64,000 bases of DNA from Molanna angustata (taxonomy: Eukaryota > Arthropoda > Insecta > Trichoptera > Molannidae), in the NCBI GenBank assembly GCA_963576475.1, contig OY754968.1, forward strand, positions 14,612,616-14,676,615, read 5' to 3'. This document shows positions 11,593 to 22,280 of this stretch, piece after piece. The notes under the pieces are model-generated. The model worked only from the letters and a program-made list of their open reading frames with translations, did not search any database and was not told the origin of the DNA. Position 1 is the first letter of the stretch. Each line of letters begins with the position of its first letter. Position numbers and translations under genes: made by a program.

Positions 11593-11845
11593 TGTACAAA
11601 TAAGCGTACAAAGGCGATTTTGTTGTCATAAGACATTATTTTCCAATCAACTCAAGCGTCGCATCGAGAAGCTTCCAGTATATGTGGTGTAGTACATATG
11701 TGAATGTAAGAAAAAAACAGCGACTACTTATAATAAATAGACTGATCATTGCGTTGAGGCAAGGAAGGTAGAAGTCGAACAACGCAGAAGGATGTTTCTT
11801 TAAATTTCATTATAAAATGTTTAACCTGGTAAATGACAAAACCTT
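11593..11845. other. Flank of the minisatellite, nothing recognised
   Basis: No coding or repeat match seen. Confidence 0.3.
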
Positions 11846-12215
11846 TTTTTTAACAGATTTTTAATTATCTCAATAGAGACGAAGTTGGAATATTTATTGT
11901 AGGAGAACCGGGAAATCAAGGCACCTACAGGGCTTACGACCTGTCATCGGCTGGTTTACGTGATCACTTTATGCACGTGCGCAACGTTCACCAATTATGC
12001 CTTTTTAATGAGATCCCTATCAATTCAATTTTGAAAGTTCTATATATTGTAATACTGAAATTCTTTTCGCTTGAAAATAAGGAATTTTTACTACAGCCAT
12101 CTATGGGTGAAATTATGAACAACAATTTTATTATTATTTTTTTTTTTATTTATTTTGTTGTAACGCCATCTATTGAGAGAATTGGTTTTTTGTAAATAAT
12201 GAAAGCTACAATTCT
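11846..12215 (+). mobile_element. Foldback/MITE family M, copy 1
   Basis: It shares with 14395-14772 and 42040-42160 the core 'gacgaagttggaata', 'cacctacagggcttacgacc' and 'gtcatcggctggtttacgtg'. The block 'taacgccatctattgagaga' near 12160 is the reverse complement of the block near 42200. I see no protein-coding capacity. The family looks like a non-autonomous DNA element with inverted segments; its true ends are not resolved. Confidence 0.6.
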
Positions 12216-12323
12216 TATATCTGAGGTGACAATGCATTTTTCGCATAGAAGTCACCCCTGAATTGCGCCAGACTTATAAGGTCATTTTTGTCTTATTTAC
12301 CTACTTGTACCAATGTGTAAGTA

Positions 12324-12393
12324 ATCGAATATTTTTATTATTGCATATGCGCAAACATATGTTTGCGCATATGCAATAATAAAAATATTCGAT
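12324..12393. repeat. Perfect 70-bp palindrome
   Basis: Arms of 35 bp meet with no loop at CAAACAT/ATGTTTG, and I found no mismatch. The arm sequence (from 'atcgaatatttttattattg' to 'catatgcgcaaac') also occurs, diverged, once at 41968-42005. The palindrome is therefore probably a duplicated inverted end of family M. Confidence 0.9.
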
Positions 12394-14394
12394 GACAAAA
12401 CCTGTTAAGAAATCTGCCATCTCCGCTGGGGATGCGCCTTATACTTTATTGTTAAGTTAATAATAAATTTAGAAGTTTCATTATCCATTCTAAATAAATA
12501 AATGAAACTATTCATTAGTGGTGTAAACAAAGTAATTTGTAATTTAAATTTATTAGTTAAAATGTGCCACAAAAGTAAAGCTACGACGTATAAAGAAACT
12601 ATTCAGTTGATCAGACAAAAGTTCAGACAAAAAGGAAGCAAAATAATTTTAATATATTTTAACTTTTATGTACCTATCGATTACATAAATAAAACAAGAT
12701 ATAAATAAAATAATTAAATCGACCGCCAAAACATGGCTACGTTTATAATTTGAACTTCTTTGATAAGTTTTAGGATTCTCCCTTTAACTTATTTTTATTT
12801 TGAGTGCGTGATTAATAAAATAAGAGAGGAAAAGTTTCAACAATATACTTATATTTTTAAGATATTGTTTCCATTACCGCACGTGCTTGTTAAGTAATAA
12901 AATTGAAAAATTATGAATAAATTTGGAATATTACAGACATATTACTATGTACAATATTGTGATTTATTATTTACTGTAGGTACATAACAATATTGTGCGA
13001 GAAAATTGAGAATTATTAAATCTAGGTACATAGATGTAACAACGCAAAATTAAACCAGAGATTCAAATATTAAGTGTATGAAACAGTCATAGAAATACAC
13101 ATTGAACAGTGTAAATATTGTAATGATCATAAAATAGACAAAGCAATATACGGCGGATTAACATGAAAATTAAGTGGAATTAGGCTTAATTTATATAAGC
13201 AATAGTTAATTACAACTAGAATATACTAAGCAGAAGTCACACAATTTTCACAAAATATTTAGTCATACAAATGCGACAAAATGTGTGCTCTGAAATTTTA
13301 CAACGCAATTATGAATTGAGAGAAGCTTTATAACAATTTACATCCTTGAGACACGAGAAAAAAAAATACAAAAAAAAATATCGTGCGAAGATAATAATGT
13401 TATGCTTCTAATATCATTGACGGCTTTTTTATCTTTAGTGTATTTTTTATATTCATATTGGCAATTCATCCTGCAAAAAGTGCTTTGTCTGAGTGTCTGT
13501 TGTACTTTATCATAATTAAAGCTTTGTCGAATACCAATATGTCATTATAGTATAGGTATTATTTTAGGAAACCATAAACTAAAAGAGAAATTTTAAAATG
13601 TGCCAATGGAACTTTAAAAAATAAATAATCAGTCCAGAAAAGATATAGGTGGACGGAACCATTATTAACAGTAGGTAGGTAAAATAAATCTTTATTAATA
13701 AATTGTGTTTTAAATCAAACTACTATACACGAAAATCATATATTGATGAAGTTACACTAAATAAACACACATAAATGTATAGATATACTTGGATATAATA
13801 CGCTAGGTATTGTTTGTTGTTGTTGATGAAAAATAATATTACCGCACATTACTCAAAATTCGAAGTTGAATTCAAGCCACGATTGAAAAATGAACATTTT
13901 TAATAAATAAATGCAAGAAATTTTCAAAACCAAAAATAAACAAATACAAAATAAGTCATAGAATCGACAACAAACAAATCTTTTGTCACTATGGTTTGGC
14001 AAAATGACAAAAAGTAAAGCTTTATCTGAGATCCCATTTGTGAAACAGGCGGAACTAATATAAATGAATACCATGCCTATATAAAAATTCAAAATGTTGA
14101 ATATTGATTTGCAAGAACATAAATAAAAGTATCAGTTTTAATATAAAACTGTATATTTCATTAAATGATGCAAAACCTAGGAATGATCCTGAAACATTAA
14201 ACGGCTATTTACAGATTCTAAATATTATTACGAGATCACCATTCATCTCTATATAATAGTTTCATACAAGACAAACGAGTAAGAATTTATGGTGCTCACA
14301 ATAATATTCTAGAAAGTTCAACATGACATTAGGTAAGTAGGTACCCGTATTATTTGACTCTTTATACCAACTTTCGTCAGAGCATTCATTTGAT
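12394..14394. other. AT-rich stretch, no gene seen
   Basis: No recognised protein. A short block near 13459 resembles SINE-2-like scraps. Otherwise simple A/T-rich sequence. Confidence 0.4.
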
Positions 14395-14772
14395 TTTTTT
14401 TCGACAAATTTTTAACATTTAAATAGAGACGAAGTTGGAATATAGAATAACCAGGAACTCGAGACACCTACAGGGCTTACGACCTGTCGTCGGCTGGTTT
14501 ACGTGATCACGCATGCGCAATGTTCACCAATTATGCCATCTTATTGAGTTCCCTTAACAATTAAATTTTGAAAGTTCTATAGGTATATTTAAAAAAAATA
14601 GATCGTTTTAAATAGGACATTTGACTATTGTCATTTATGAAGTTGTTACTTCACGTAAACAACCCGATGACAGGTTGTAAGCCCTGTAGATACCTTGAGT
14701 TCCTGGTTCTTCTAAGTATAAAATTCCAACTTCGTCTCTATTTAAATGTTAAAAATTTGCCAAAAAAATATA
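14395..14772. mobile_element. Foldback/MITE family M, copy 2, with long terminal inverted repeats
   Basis: The left arm (about 14400-14500) carries 'aacatttaaatagagacgaa', then 'cacctacagggcttacgacc'. The right arm (about 14665-14770) carries the reverse complement in the same order back out, ending in 'cgtctctatttaaatgttaa'. The arms are roughly 100 bp with moderate divergence, and the centre is about 160 bp. No transposase is encoded, so it would have been moved in trans. Confidence 0.75.
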
Positions 14773-14853
14773 ATTTGAAAATTATTTTATCAGGGAATAA
14801 AATCCCATTGTTTGCGTACATGGAACCTTTAAAAGATATTTAAACATTATTTA

Positions 14854-15028
14854 CAGTGTTATTTATAAAAACAAATTTGGTTCAATTGAACCCGGTTCAA
14901 AGTCTTATTCTGAAATTCAAATATTATCATATAAAAATAAATAATTCTTGTATAGGAATATTTGAATTTCAGAATAAAACTGTGAACCGGGTTCAATTGA
15001 ACCAAATTTATTTTTATAAATAACACTG
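14854..15028. mobile_element. 175-bp MITE with inverted-repeat arms
   Basis: The termini are CAGTGTTATTTATAAA... and ...TTTATAAATAACACTG. Arms of about 70 bp include 'ggttcaattgaacc', itself palindromic, and 'tgaaattcaaatatt'. It is non-coding. I could not identify a clear target duplication. Confidence 0.8.
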
Positions 15029-15955
15029 ATAAAGTTATACATAAATATTTGAGGTACCTACATAAATATGTCAAATATAAAAAAAAAACAATGACAGCGG
15101 TAAAATTCGTAATGAGTATCATAGTCTCACCTACGTACGTACCTTCATAGGTAGATAATGGCCAGTTACCAGGGTCATAACCCCTTTACCCGCTAGACAG
15201 TTTGTACGTGGATAACTAATGTATGATCGTACGCATTGTAGGGAAGACTTGTTAGCATAAATCATCACAAACGGGAGACAGATTTAAGCCCTGGGCTATG
15301 CTGAAACTCCCACAGGTCTCGAGGTCGTCCGTATATAATATACCTACACATAGGTATTTAGTTTATACATATATGTATACATACCTACATACTACTCCAT
15401 ATTTCATATCCAAACAAAATATCAAATTACTGCCAATAATGAATTTCATAAAGTTATTTGATTTTTTTTACTCTACGCTTCTGTTAACATAGACGAAAGT
15501 AATGTTTATTTATTTATTTATCATTTTGTATATAATATAAACAAATGTACACTGGCGGGCTTATATCCATTACGCATTTTTTAACTCCTCACTAACCCAT
15601 GGGGATATAGTGGGGTGTTATGATTTCGCAATTTTAATGGTATTTTTTTATTGCTGATTAACAAGTATCATGCTGAGATTGTATTCTGAAAGTTTCATCA
15701 CAATGTATCTGTGTGTGTATGTGTGGGCTACGTGCAGTGCGCTGTGTACTCTGTGCAATGTACGGCGTGTTTATTTAACTTTATCGATTATAGACTAAAT
15801 TACTCATTCGATTCTTTTCAAATTTTGCAAATATGTATATCTAATACTTGCTTAGACCCTATTTGATTTTAAAGGATATCTGAATAGTGTTTCTCAATTT
15901 TTTTAAACTGTCAAATATTTGAAAGTGAGCCTAAGCCCAGAAAACAAAAATTTGA
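15029..15955. other. No gene seen
   Basis: AT-rich, with some GT-rich runs near 15710-15760. Nothing is recognised. Confidence 0.35.
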
Positions 15956-15957
15956 AA

Positions 15958-16620
15958 TTATTATTAATTATTATTATTATTAGAAGGAAAAGGAGAGGAA
16001 TCAGGTATTTTCGGAGAGATATCCCTGCTTTAGTCTTTTCTTGAAAATGGAAAGCGAGTTTGACGAAGTTATATCAGGACTCAAATTATTCCAGAGTCTT
16101 GCTGAATGCACTTCAAAGAGCTGAAAAATTCAGTGTTGTGCATGGGGATAGTTAATGTAGTACGTTCAGCAGATCGAAGCGATAGGCCGTGAATAGATAA
16201 AGAGGTGAATTTCATTTTAAGGTACTGCGGTGAATTAGGATTAAAGAGCGTATTATATAGATGTGACAAAATATGTATATTTCGCCGTTGTCGTATCTTA
16301 GGCCAATGAAGATGATTACGGTAAGAGGAAATGTGATCGAATTTTTTAAGTCCAAAGATGAAGCGGATACAAACATTCTGGAGGCGCTCGAGTTTGTTGA
16401 TATGATCCTCGTTCGCATCCAAATAACAAACGTCAGCATAGTCAAATAAAAAAAGGAAGGAGAAGTGACTGTGCTAGGGTTATTTTGAAATGCAAAGGAA
16501 GAACATTTTTGAGTCTATTGAGAGAGTGGATGCTAAAAAAATATTTAAAAAAAAAGCATTTTTAAGAGACGTTCCATGCCGAAAAAATATATAACTATCG
16601 TAAAAGAAAAAGTCACTGTA
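15958..16620 (-). pseudogene. LINE ORF2 C-terminal fragment (CR1/jockey-like)
   Basis: The minus-strand translation gives FDYADVCYLDANEDHI, NKLERLQNVCIRFIFGLKK, RRNIHILSHLYNTLFNP and, after a frameshift near 16110, ARLWNNLSPDITSSNSL and FKKRLKQGYLSEN before a stop. The LQN..RFIFGL, RR..HIL..LY and LWN.LP blocks are typical of the region after the reverse transcriptase in CR1/jockey-type LINEs. A (TAATTAT)-rich tail lies at about 15958-15985. It is broken and 5' truncated. Confidence 0.75.
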
Positions 16621-16937
16621 AGAAAGAGAGATATCTAAAATATTTATAGGTGACAACTAATATTATGTTCGTGGGTACCAGGTGTTAGTAGGAATATCGC
16701 TACACATTACATACATACCTTGTTATATAATATGTATGTAATATGTAGACAATTCTAAAGCATAACATTTCTTCATAAAAAGTACTAATTAACAGATTCA
16801 ACCAGAAGTGTGTAATTTTACGTGAATCGCATTAGTTCATTGGATTTTTGTTTATAATGACACCCTAAAAATAATCAATGTTCCTACCCTACCCTAAAAA
16901 ACAATAATTTTATTAGTTAGCACTTGAATTTTTTTCC

Positions 16938-17125
16938 GTATAATAATAATAATAATAATAATTTGTATAGCGCCGTTTAATGATTCAAGATCATTCCAAG
17001 GGCGCTGTTATTTAGATAGATATTATATTGCTCTACGAAACAAAACTGTTTTCAGTCCTTTAGAGAAAGTGCTCTTACTATTTGCACTGCGGACATCTAG
17101 AGGCAATTTATTCCACTTTATAGGA
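16938..17125 (-). pseudogene. LINE 3' end with (ATT)n tail
   Basis: On the minus strand the translation gives PIKWNKLPLDVRSANSK and FSKGLKTVLFRRAI, the last residues of a LINE ORF2. Then come a short 3' UTR, AACGGCGCTATACAAATT and an ATT-repeat tail (16938-16962). Only about 190 bp of the element remains. The same 3' end is seen at 5034-5083 and 60543-60585. Confidence 0.7.
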
Positions 17126-17134
17126 CCACTCACA

Positions 17135-17223
17135 CCAAAGCATCGACAATATTACAATTCTTTAGACAATATTACAATTCTTTAGACAATATTACAATTC
17201 ATTTAGACAATATTACAATTCTT
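17135..17223 (+). repeat. Short tandem array, about 21-bp unit, four copies
   Basis: 'gacaatattacaattcttta' is repeated four times with one copy lengthened by one base. It abuts the truncated 5' end of the LINE fragment. Confidence 0.85.
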
Positions 17224-18845
17224 TGTAAAACCTATATATATTTTTTTAATATCTGTCAGGGAATTGTGAATTATTTTTATATTTTATTTTTAATGTAAAG
17301 GGCAACTAATCACCACCAATAAAAACACTAATCAAAATTGGTACAGAATATGTAACGAATACTGAAGAAAAACTTAAACATTTCGAATAGTAGAATAACA
17401 AATGACGTATCGAATAAAAATAATGGACTTATGTACCTACTTTGAAACAGTGAACTTCGATTATGACTCAAAATAACGCATCAATATTTTCTGGATTCTT
17501 GATGTTTTCTTTATTTGTTTGGAAAAACTGTACTGAGTTATGCAAAGAGGCAGTTTAGTCCCCGTAGCACAGAGGGTGTTGGTGTAGAAAGAACCTTTCA
17601 TCAACCAAAATTTATGTAACACAAAACCAAAAATTTCCCGAGAGAGACTCACAATAATATAAAGATAAATAATAACATTTACTCAATAACTTAATGGCGA
17701 ATATAAAGAGAAAAATACCAGAGAAATATACTCTGATATTAAAAGCGTTGTTTTGTTTTTCAGATTTATGTTTCATTTTTTTTTTCATGATTGGAAACAA
17801 CAAATCAATACTGAATACACAAGTGGCTAATCCACTTTATTTATACGCAGACGAGCAATCAAAATGCTTAATTTTTAGCGAGTATCCAACGTTTTTGTGA
17901 GTGTGTACCATACTATTTATATCAAAAGGATAAATGGAAAGGTGAGAATAACGCGGAAACTTTAGACAATCTCTCGAAATACGATGAAAATACAGGATAT
18001 ATATCTACTCATACGGATAGAAAGAGAAAAGTCAGAGAACTTATCAGGATTGAAAACTACGGCGAAACAATTGGCAATCGAAAATTAGACGGAATTTAAC
18101 GTAATCGTACCGTACATAGTACACATTATATGTAGTGGCTTTAACGAAATCCCTAGAGATTTTGTGAAATAGTATTCAATGCCAACACGATAACAATTAT
18201 AAAATAGTTATCTCGTTGAATATTTAATATTTCGGGTAGGAATTTATATATTTCCTATAAACAAGCAATATACATTATTAGTTTCATATGAATAAATGAA
18301 TTGAAGCATGAAAGGAGAGGAATGTATTGATTTCACGTTTTGTTATGATGTCGACATATAGGATAGACTTACGTAACTTATATAATATAATATGAAAAAG
18401 GTAAATATTCTTTAAGAGCAGGTAGACTAAAGTAGCTGATAATCCGAGATAAGATGACAATGTTTTAGACAAACATGCGAAGAAAAGTGCTCTACAAGCA
18501 AAGATAATATGAACAGAGTAATCTTGTCTTTGAGTTGTGTGTGTTAGGGTTTTTGCGATATTCAGGTTAACCAATGTTTCCGGATTCATCGTTTAAGTAC
18601 CAATAAATAAAGTTAACCTTTCTAGTTAAACCCCGTAATAAGGTAGAATCGTCTCAGAATAAACAAACAACGAGTTGCCTAATTCAGATTGACTCCATAC
18701 ATTTCCAAAAAAAAAACGATTTATTCCCTTCTAAACATTTTAAATTCTCACAAACCCAAGGGGATGTAGAATTCGATTTTTTTTAAATAAATTTTTCTAC
18801 GTTCCCTAAAATAAGCATAAATGCTTGTGCTATAGGTGAACGAAA
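17224..18845. other. No gene seen
   Basis: Several 60-100-codon frames exist on both strands, but their translations are low in complexity and match nothing I know. Confidence 0.4.
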
Positions 18846-18930
18846 TTGGTCGAGGCAGGATTCGAACTCGCGACCACTGGATTACGAGCCCAGATATGAT
18901 TTGCGTTTGAGTAGTATAATCCACTCGTAG
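18845..18930 (-). mobile_element. tRNA-like relic, probably a SINE head
   Basis: Minus-strand sequence 'ggctcgtaatccagtggtcg' followed by 'cgagttcgaatcctgcctcg' has an anticodon-arm-like hairpin (CTGGG-CTCGTAA-TCCAG) and a B box (GTTCGAATCC). The 5' acceptor half and D-arm do not pair, so it is not a functional tRNA. Confidence 0.45.
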
Positions 18931-19400
18931 TTACATGACCATAAAAATTACTAATGTTTTCATCCTTCGTGACTCAGTTTATTTTTTTATTGTAAATAAT
19001 ATGTTGGTACATAGTTATATGATATTTCTTATAATTAATACAATTATATTATAGGTACGTATTACTCCACTGAAAGAGTAAATCTCGTGTTCAGCGGAGG
19101 AAGAGCGTAGCAATTATTTCAAGTCCATAATAGGTACATTAAAGATATTATATTAGATATAATAGGTACATTAAAGATATTAATTGTTTAACGTTGATTT
19201 GTGAATATAAAATTATTGTATACTTTTTTAAATTTTGCAAAAGGTTTGATTTTTCTTATATCTAAAGAAAGTTTATTATAACAATTTATTCCTAGGTAAG
19301 AATAGTGATGCTGCATGGTTCATGTATTATATTTTGGAACCTTAATTTGTCCCTCTGAGCGAGGGCGGGAGCTTATTATATCTATATTATCGTTGTTATC
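18931..19400. other. No feature seen
   Basis: A short duplication 'ataggtacattaaagatatt' occurs near 19130 and 19160. Otherwise nothing. Confidence 0.35.
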
Positions 19401-19404
19401 AATA

Positions 19405-19625
19405 ATATTTTTTCAGTTGGTTAGGTATCTGACTGATGATCCAAGGGTCCCGGGTTCGATTCCCGGTGGAGTCACAGTTTTTAATTATGTTTTCAGTCTG
19501 TATCTGTGAGACGATAAATATTGTAAATGTACAGAATGTAGCAACTTGTTATTGAGTGCGTGTTAAATAATTATTTGACATAGCACCTGTTAGTTGTCCG
19601 AGAGGGTACATTAAATAAAATAAAA
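19405..19625 (+). mobile_element. SINE-1 copy (tRNA-derived)
   Basis: The head has 'cagttggttaggtatctgac' (A-box side) and 'gggttcgattcccggtggag' (B box). The body follows with 'ttttcagtctgtatctgtga', 'gcaacttgttattgagtgcg' and 'aaataattatttgacatagc', ending in an AAATAAAATAAAAT tail. The body matches the minus-strand copy at 57419-57600 closely. The first bases of the tRNA region are lost. Confidence 0.75.
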
Positions 19626-19794
19626 TATTGTCAATGCTGGTGACACTGATATTGTAGAAATGCACCAAATTCAACGTTGTATAATTTCCTAATATTGTTT
19701 TTATTTTTGTTAGTGTATCCACAGACATTTCCCAACAAATGCAAACATTTTTATTACAAAGTAAAAACTATCTTCCTATGTTTATCGGTTCATT

Positions 19795-20232
19795 AAGGCC
19801 TAATCCTAATATGTCCTTCGCGGGGTAGACAGAGAGAACCGAACGCCACATTTTTCTATCTTGGCTCACATTAATTGCGTCGTCAACATTCATACATCGT
19901 CTTATGTATTTTCTTTGTCAGGCGATCCTAATTAATTCTTTCCATGTGGCCAAAAAAAACATCTCAATGTGTTCACTTTCATTCTATTAATGACATTTTT
20001 ATTCATCTTACATCCTTATGTCCTCATTTCATACCTTGTCATACATCGTTCATACAGATTCTACTTAGTTATCTCATTTCAACCGCATTTATTCTGCTTT
20101 CGTACGAAGTCTGTCATGTCCAGGTTTCACTTGCATTATGTCAAGGTTGGCACTAAGATAGTGTTATGAAAGACAACTTTGGCTTCCTTTGATACGTTGC
20201 GATCATTCATAACTGGTCTAAGTGCTCTTTTA
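19795..20232 (-). pseudogene. LINE-A tail, copy 3
   Basis: The minus strand has the same ending as the 9.6-kb copy ('ggcgttcggttctctctgtc' next to the 3' end), with the FGH.E region altered. At its upstream end it reads RPVMNDRNVSKEAKVVFHN. It carries many stops and frame changes. Confidence 0.7.
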
Positions 20233-20422
20233 TTTTATTTTTTTAATAAAACAAGATAACTTTGAGGTTATTAAGTTCCAAAATATGTAAAATTTTAAAC
20301 TTTTTAACTCATGACTTGTAGTAAATAATGATATAATTTTTGTTGGTTTTATAAAGTAATCGTTGTATTTTTGTTTTTATTGTATTTTGTTTTTAATTAT
20401 GTAGGTATAGTGTTTTATTCTT

Positions 20423-20690
20423 GATAATTAATATTATTGTGTTTGTTGTACTTGTATTTTAAATTTGAAGTTTTAATCTTATAAATTTGTAATTGATAAT
20501 TAATATTATTTTGTTAGTTGAACTTTTATTTTAGTTTTAATCTTATAAATTTCTAGTTGATAAAATTAATATTATTTTGTTTGTTGAAATTTTACTTTAA
20601 ATTTGAAGTTTTAATCTTTTGATAAATGTTGGTTTTTTTTAAATAGGCTGTCAAGCCATAAATGTGAAATAAATAAAATAAAAATAAAAC
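20423..20690 (+). repeat. AT-rich tandem repeat, about 65-72-bp unit, three copies, with an A-rich LINE-like tail
   Basis: 'ttaatattattttgtt' and 'aagttttaatcttataaatt' recur at steps of about 65-72 bp. After the array comes 'ctgtcaagccataaatgtga' and (aaataaat)n, which looks like a LINE 3' end. Confidence 0.65.
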
Positions 20691-21655
20691 ATTATGAAAT
20701 TATAAAATTTTATTATTTTTGTCGAGCAAAAAAATAGATTGGAAACCACATTAGATCAAATAAAATATTTGATAAAGTCGTATGTAAATAAAGTGATGTA
20801 GTGTTTTAGGCATGCCACAAACTTGGGATAATTTAAAACCAAATGAACGAAACATTCGCTGAAAGTTTGGAGGCAAAATAATGGGTAGTTGTATGTTGAT
20901 AGTGATTTATTTTATTTACTCAATCAATCGATACATAGCGTGAATTTATATGTTCTTTTTATTATACATAGTATTTTGGTTTGTTGCAGCAACCCATTTC
21001 ACAGAACAAGTACTTGGGAATCCCCAACGGTAATTTACGGTGAGTTAAAAGGATTTTTTGCACGGAGTTTAAATACAACTCAAGGGCGGCGTTCGTTGGT
21101 TGGAGCAGTAATAAATTACTTTCTCGCCTATCAAACGCGGCGACCATTCTGGTTTTCTCTTTGTGTTTAAATGAATAAACTGTTAAACTCCAACTGTTGT
21201 CGTATGTCAATTTTTTTATAACAGTTAGTTTTTACAATGTTATTTGCGACTGAAATGCGTCTTCGTTTTCACTCTAGAAACTACAGTAAAATATAGTTTC
21301 AATAAAATAATCATCATGATACGTATGGAACAATGATAATGGATGATGTAGAAGTGTTTGTCAACATCTTCCAGGGAGAGAAATCAATTACTTAACAGTA
21401 AAAAAAGACAGTGGTAGCATATTGTCTACACTTACTAGCGAGAGTAAACAATTATTCAACAGTAGGTTAACAGGAAAATAGACAACAGGCATTACCCCGG
21501 AGTCAAATTGAAAACGCTGTTCGTTAATTTTTTTATTGGATTTGAAGTTTGTTGTCCGTTGTTGTACAAAAACTTTAAACTTTAAAAATGTCAAATCTTA
21601 TACATAAAAGCGCGAGTTTTCAGTTTGACTCAGGGGCATTGTCTAGAACGTTAAG
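20691..21655. other. No certain gene; slightly GC-richer patch
   Basis: The segment 20985-21180 is less AT-rich than its flanks and contains 'tttgttgcag', which looks like a splice acceptor. The translation on either strand is not recognised and has no continuation, so no exon is called. Confidence 0.3.
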
Positions 21656-21659
21656 TATG

Positions 21660-22043
21660 CCCCGTATTCAGTAACTATTGGAACTAAATTAGGAACGTTC
21701 TAGAATTTTAGATTTACGGTCTTATTTCAGCGTTATAAAATATAAACTTGGACTAAATGGAATAGGAACGTACCTATTTTGGCCGGAACGTTCTTAAAAA
21801 GTTACTTAATCAGACGAACCTATTATGAATAATTATGAAAATTATGACATTTTCATCATTTTCATAATTATTGAAAAGACATCTGATTCAGTAACTTTTT
21901 AAGAACGTTCCGGCCAAAATAGGTAAATTCCTATTCCATTTAGTCCAAGATGATATTTTATAACGGTGAAATAAGACCTTAAATCTAAAATCTACAATTT
22001 TAGTATGTTCCAATTTTAGTTAAAATAGTTACTGAATACGGGG
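21660..22043. mobile_element. 384-bp foldback element
   Basis: The termini are CCCCGTATTCAGTAAC and GTTACTGAATACGGGG. Arms of about 170 bp run inward in mirror order (ACGTTCTAGAATTTTAGATT, TTATTTCAGCGTTATAAAAT, GGAATAGGAACGTACCTA, 'tggccggaacgttcttaaaa') and meet at a 'ttatgaaaattatgac' centre. The arms have several mismatches and small indels. No coding capacity is seen. The long complementary arms suggest a foldback MITE moved by an absent transposase. Confidence 0.88.
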
Positions 22044-22087
22044 TAATATCTGATGTAATATTTATGAACGATACATTTTTATTTAAA

Positions 22088-22280
22088 TACAATTCTTCTT
22101 CTTCTTCTTTGCCATTATCCCGTCTTAGTCGGGATCGGCTCTCCTGGTACGTAATCGCTAGGACACTTTGTCCTGGGTCATCAATGTATCGGTGCTGTCC
22201 CCCTGAAGTTACTTTTGAATGCTAGACCACCAAGTTGCCGGCGGACGACCCCTTCTCCGCTGAATAGTTGGTATATCAAG
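22088..22280 (-). pseudogene. LINE 3' tail with (GAA)n end
   Basis: The minus strand reads RRRGRPPATWWSSIQK followed by residues equivalent to the usual LINE ending and an (AAG)n tail (22093-22108). This GRPP.TWW block is the C-terminal end of RTE-like endonuclease/reverse transcriptase LINEs. Only the last part survives. Confidence 0.7.

Noticed and set aside
17575..17610. A-box-like 'gtagcacagagggtgttgg'
   Set aside because: No B box at proper spacing, so it is not called as a SINE or tRNA.
18845..18930. tRNA-Thr-like gene
   Set aside because: Anticodon and T arms are tRNA-like, but the acceptor stem and D-arm do not form. It is treated as a SINE-head relic. The same applies to 19405-19475, 30840-30920 and 57530-57600.
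20985..21180. Possible plus-strand exon after 'tttgttgcag'
   Set aside because: No recognisable protein, no partner exons and no conserved motif. Composition alone is not enough.
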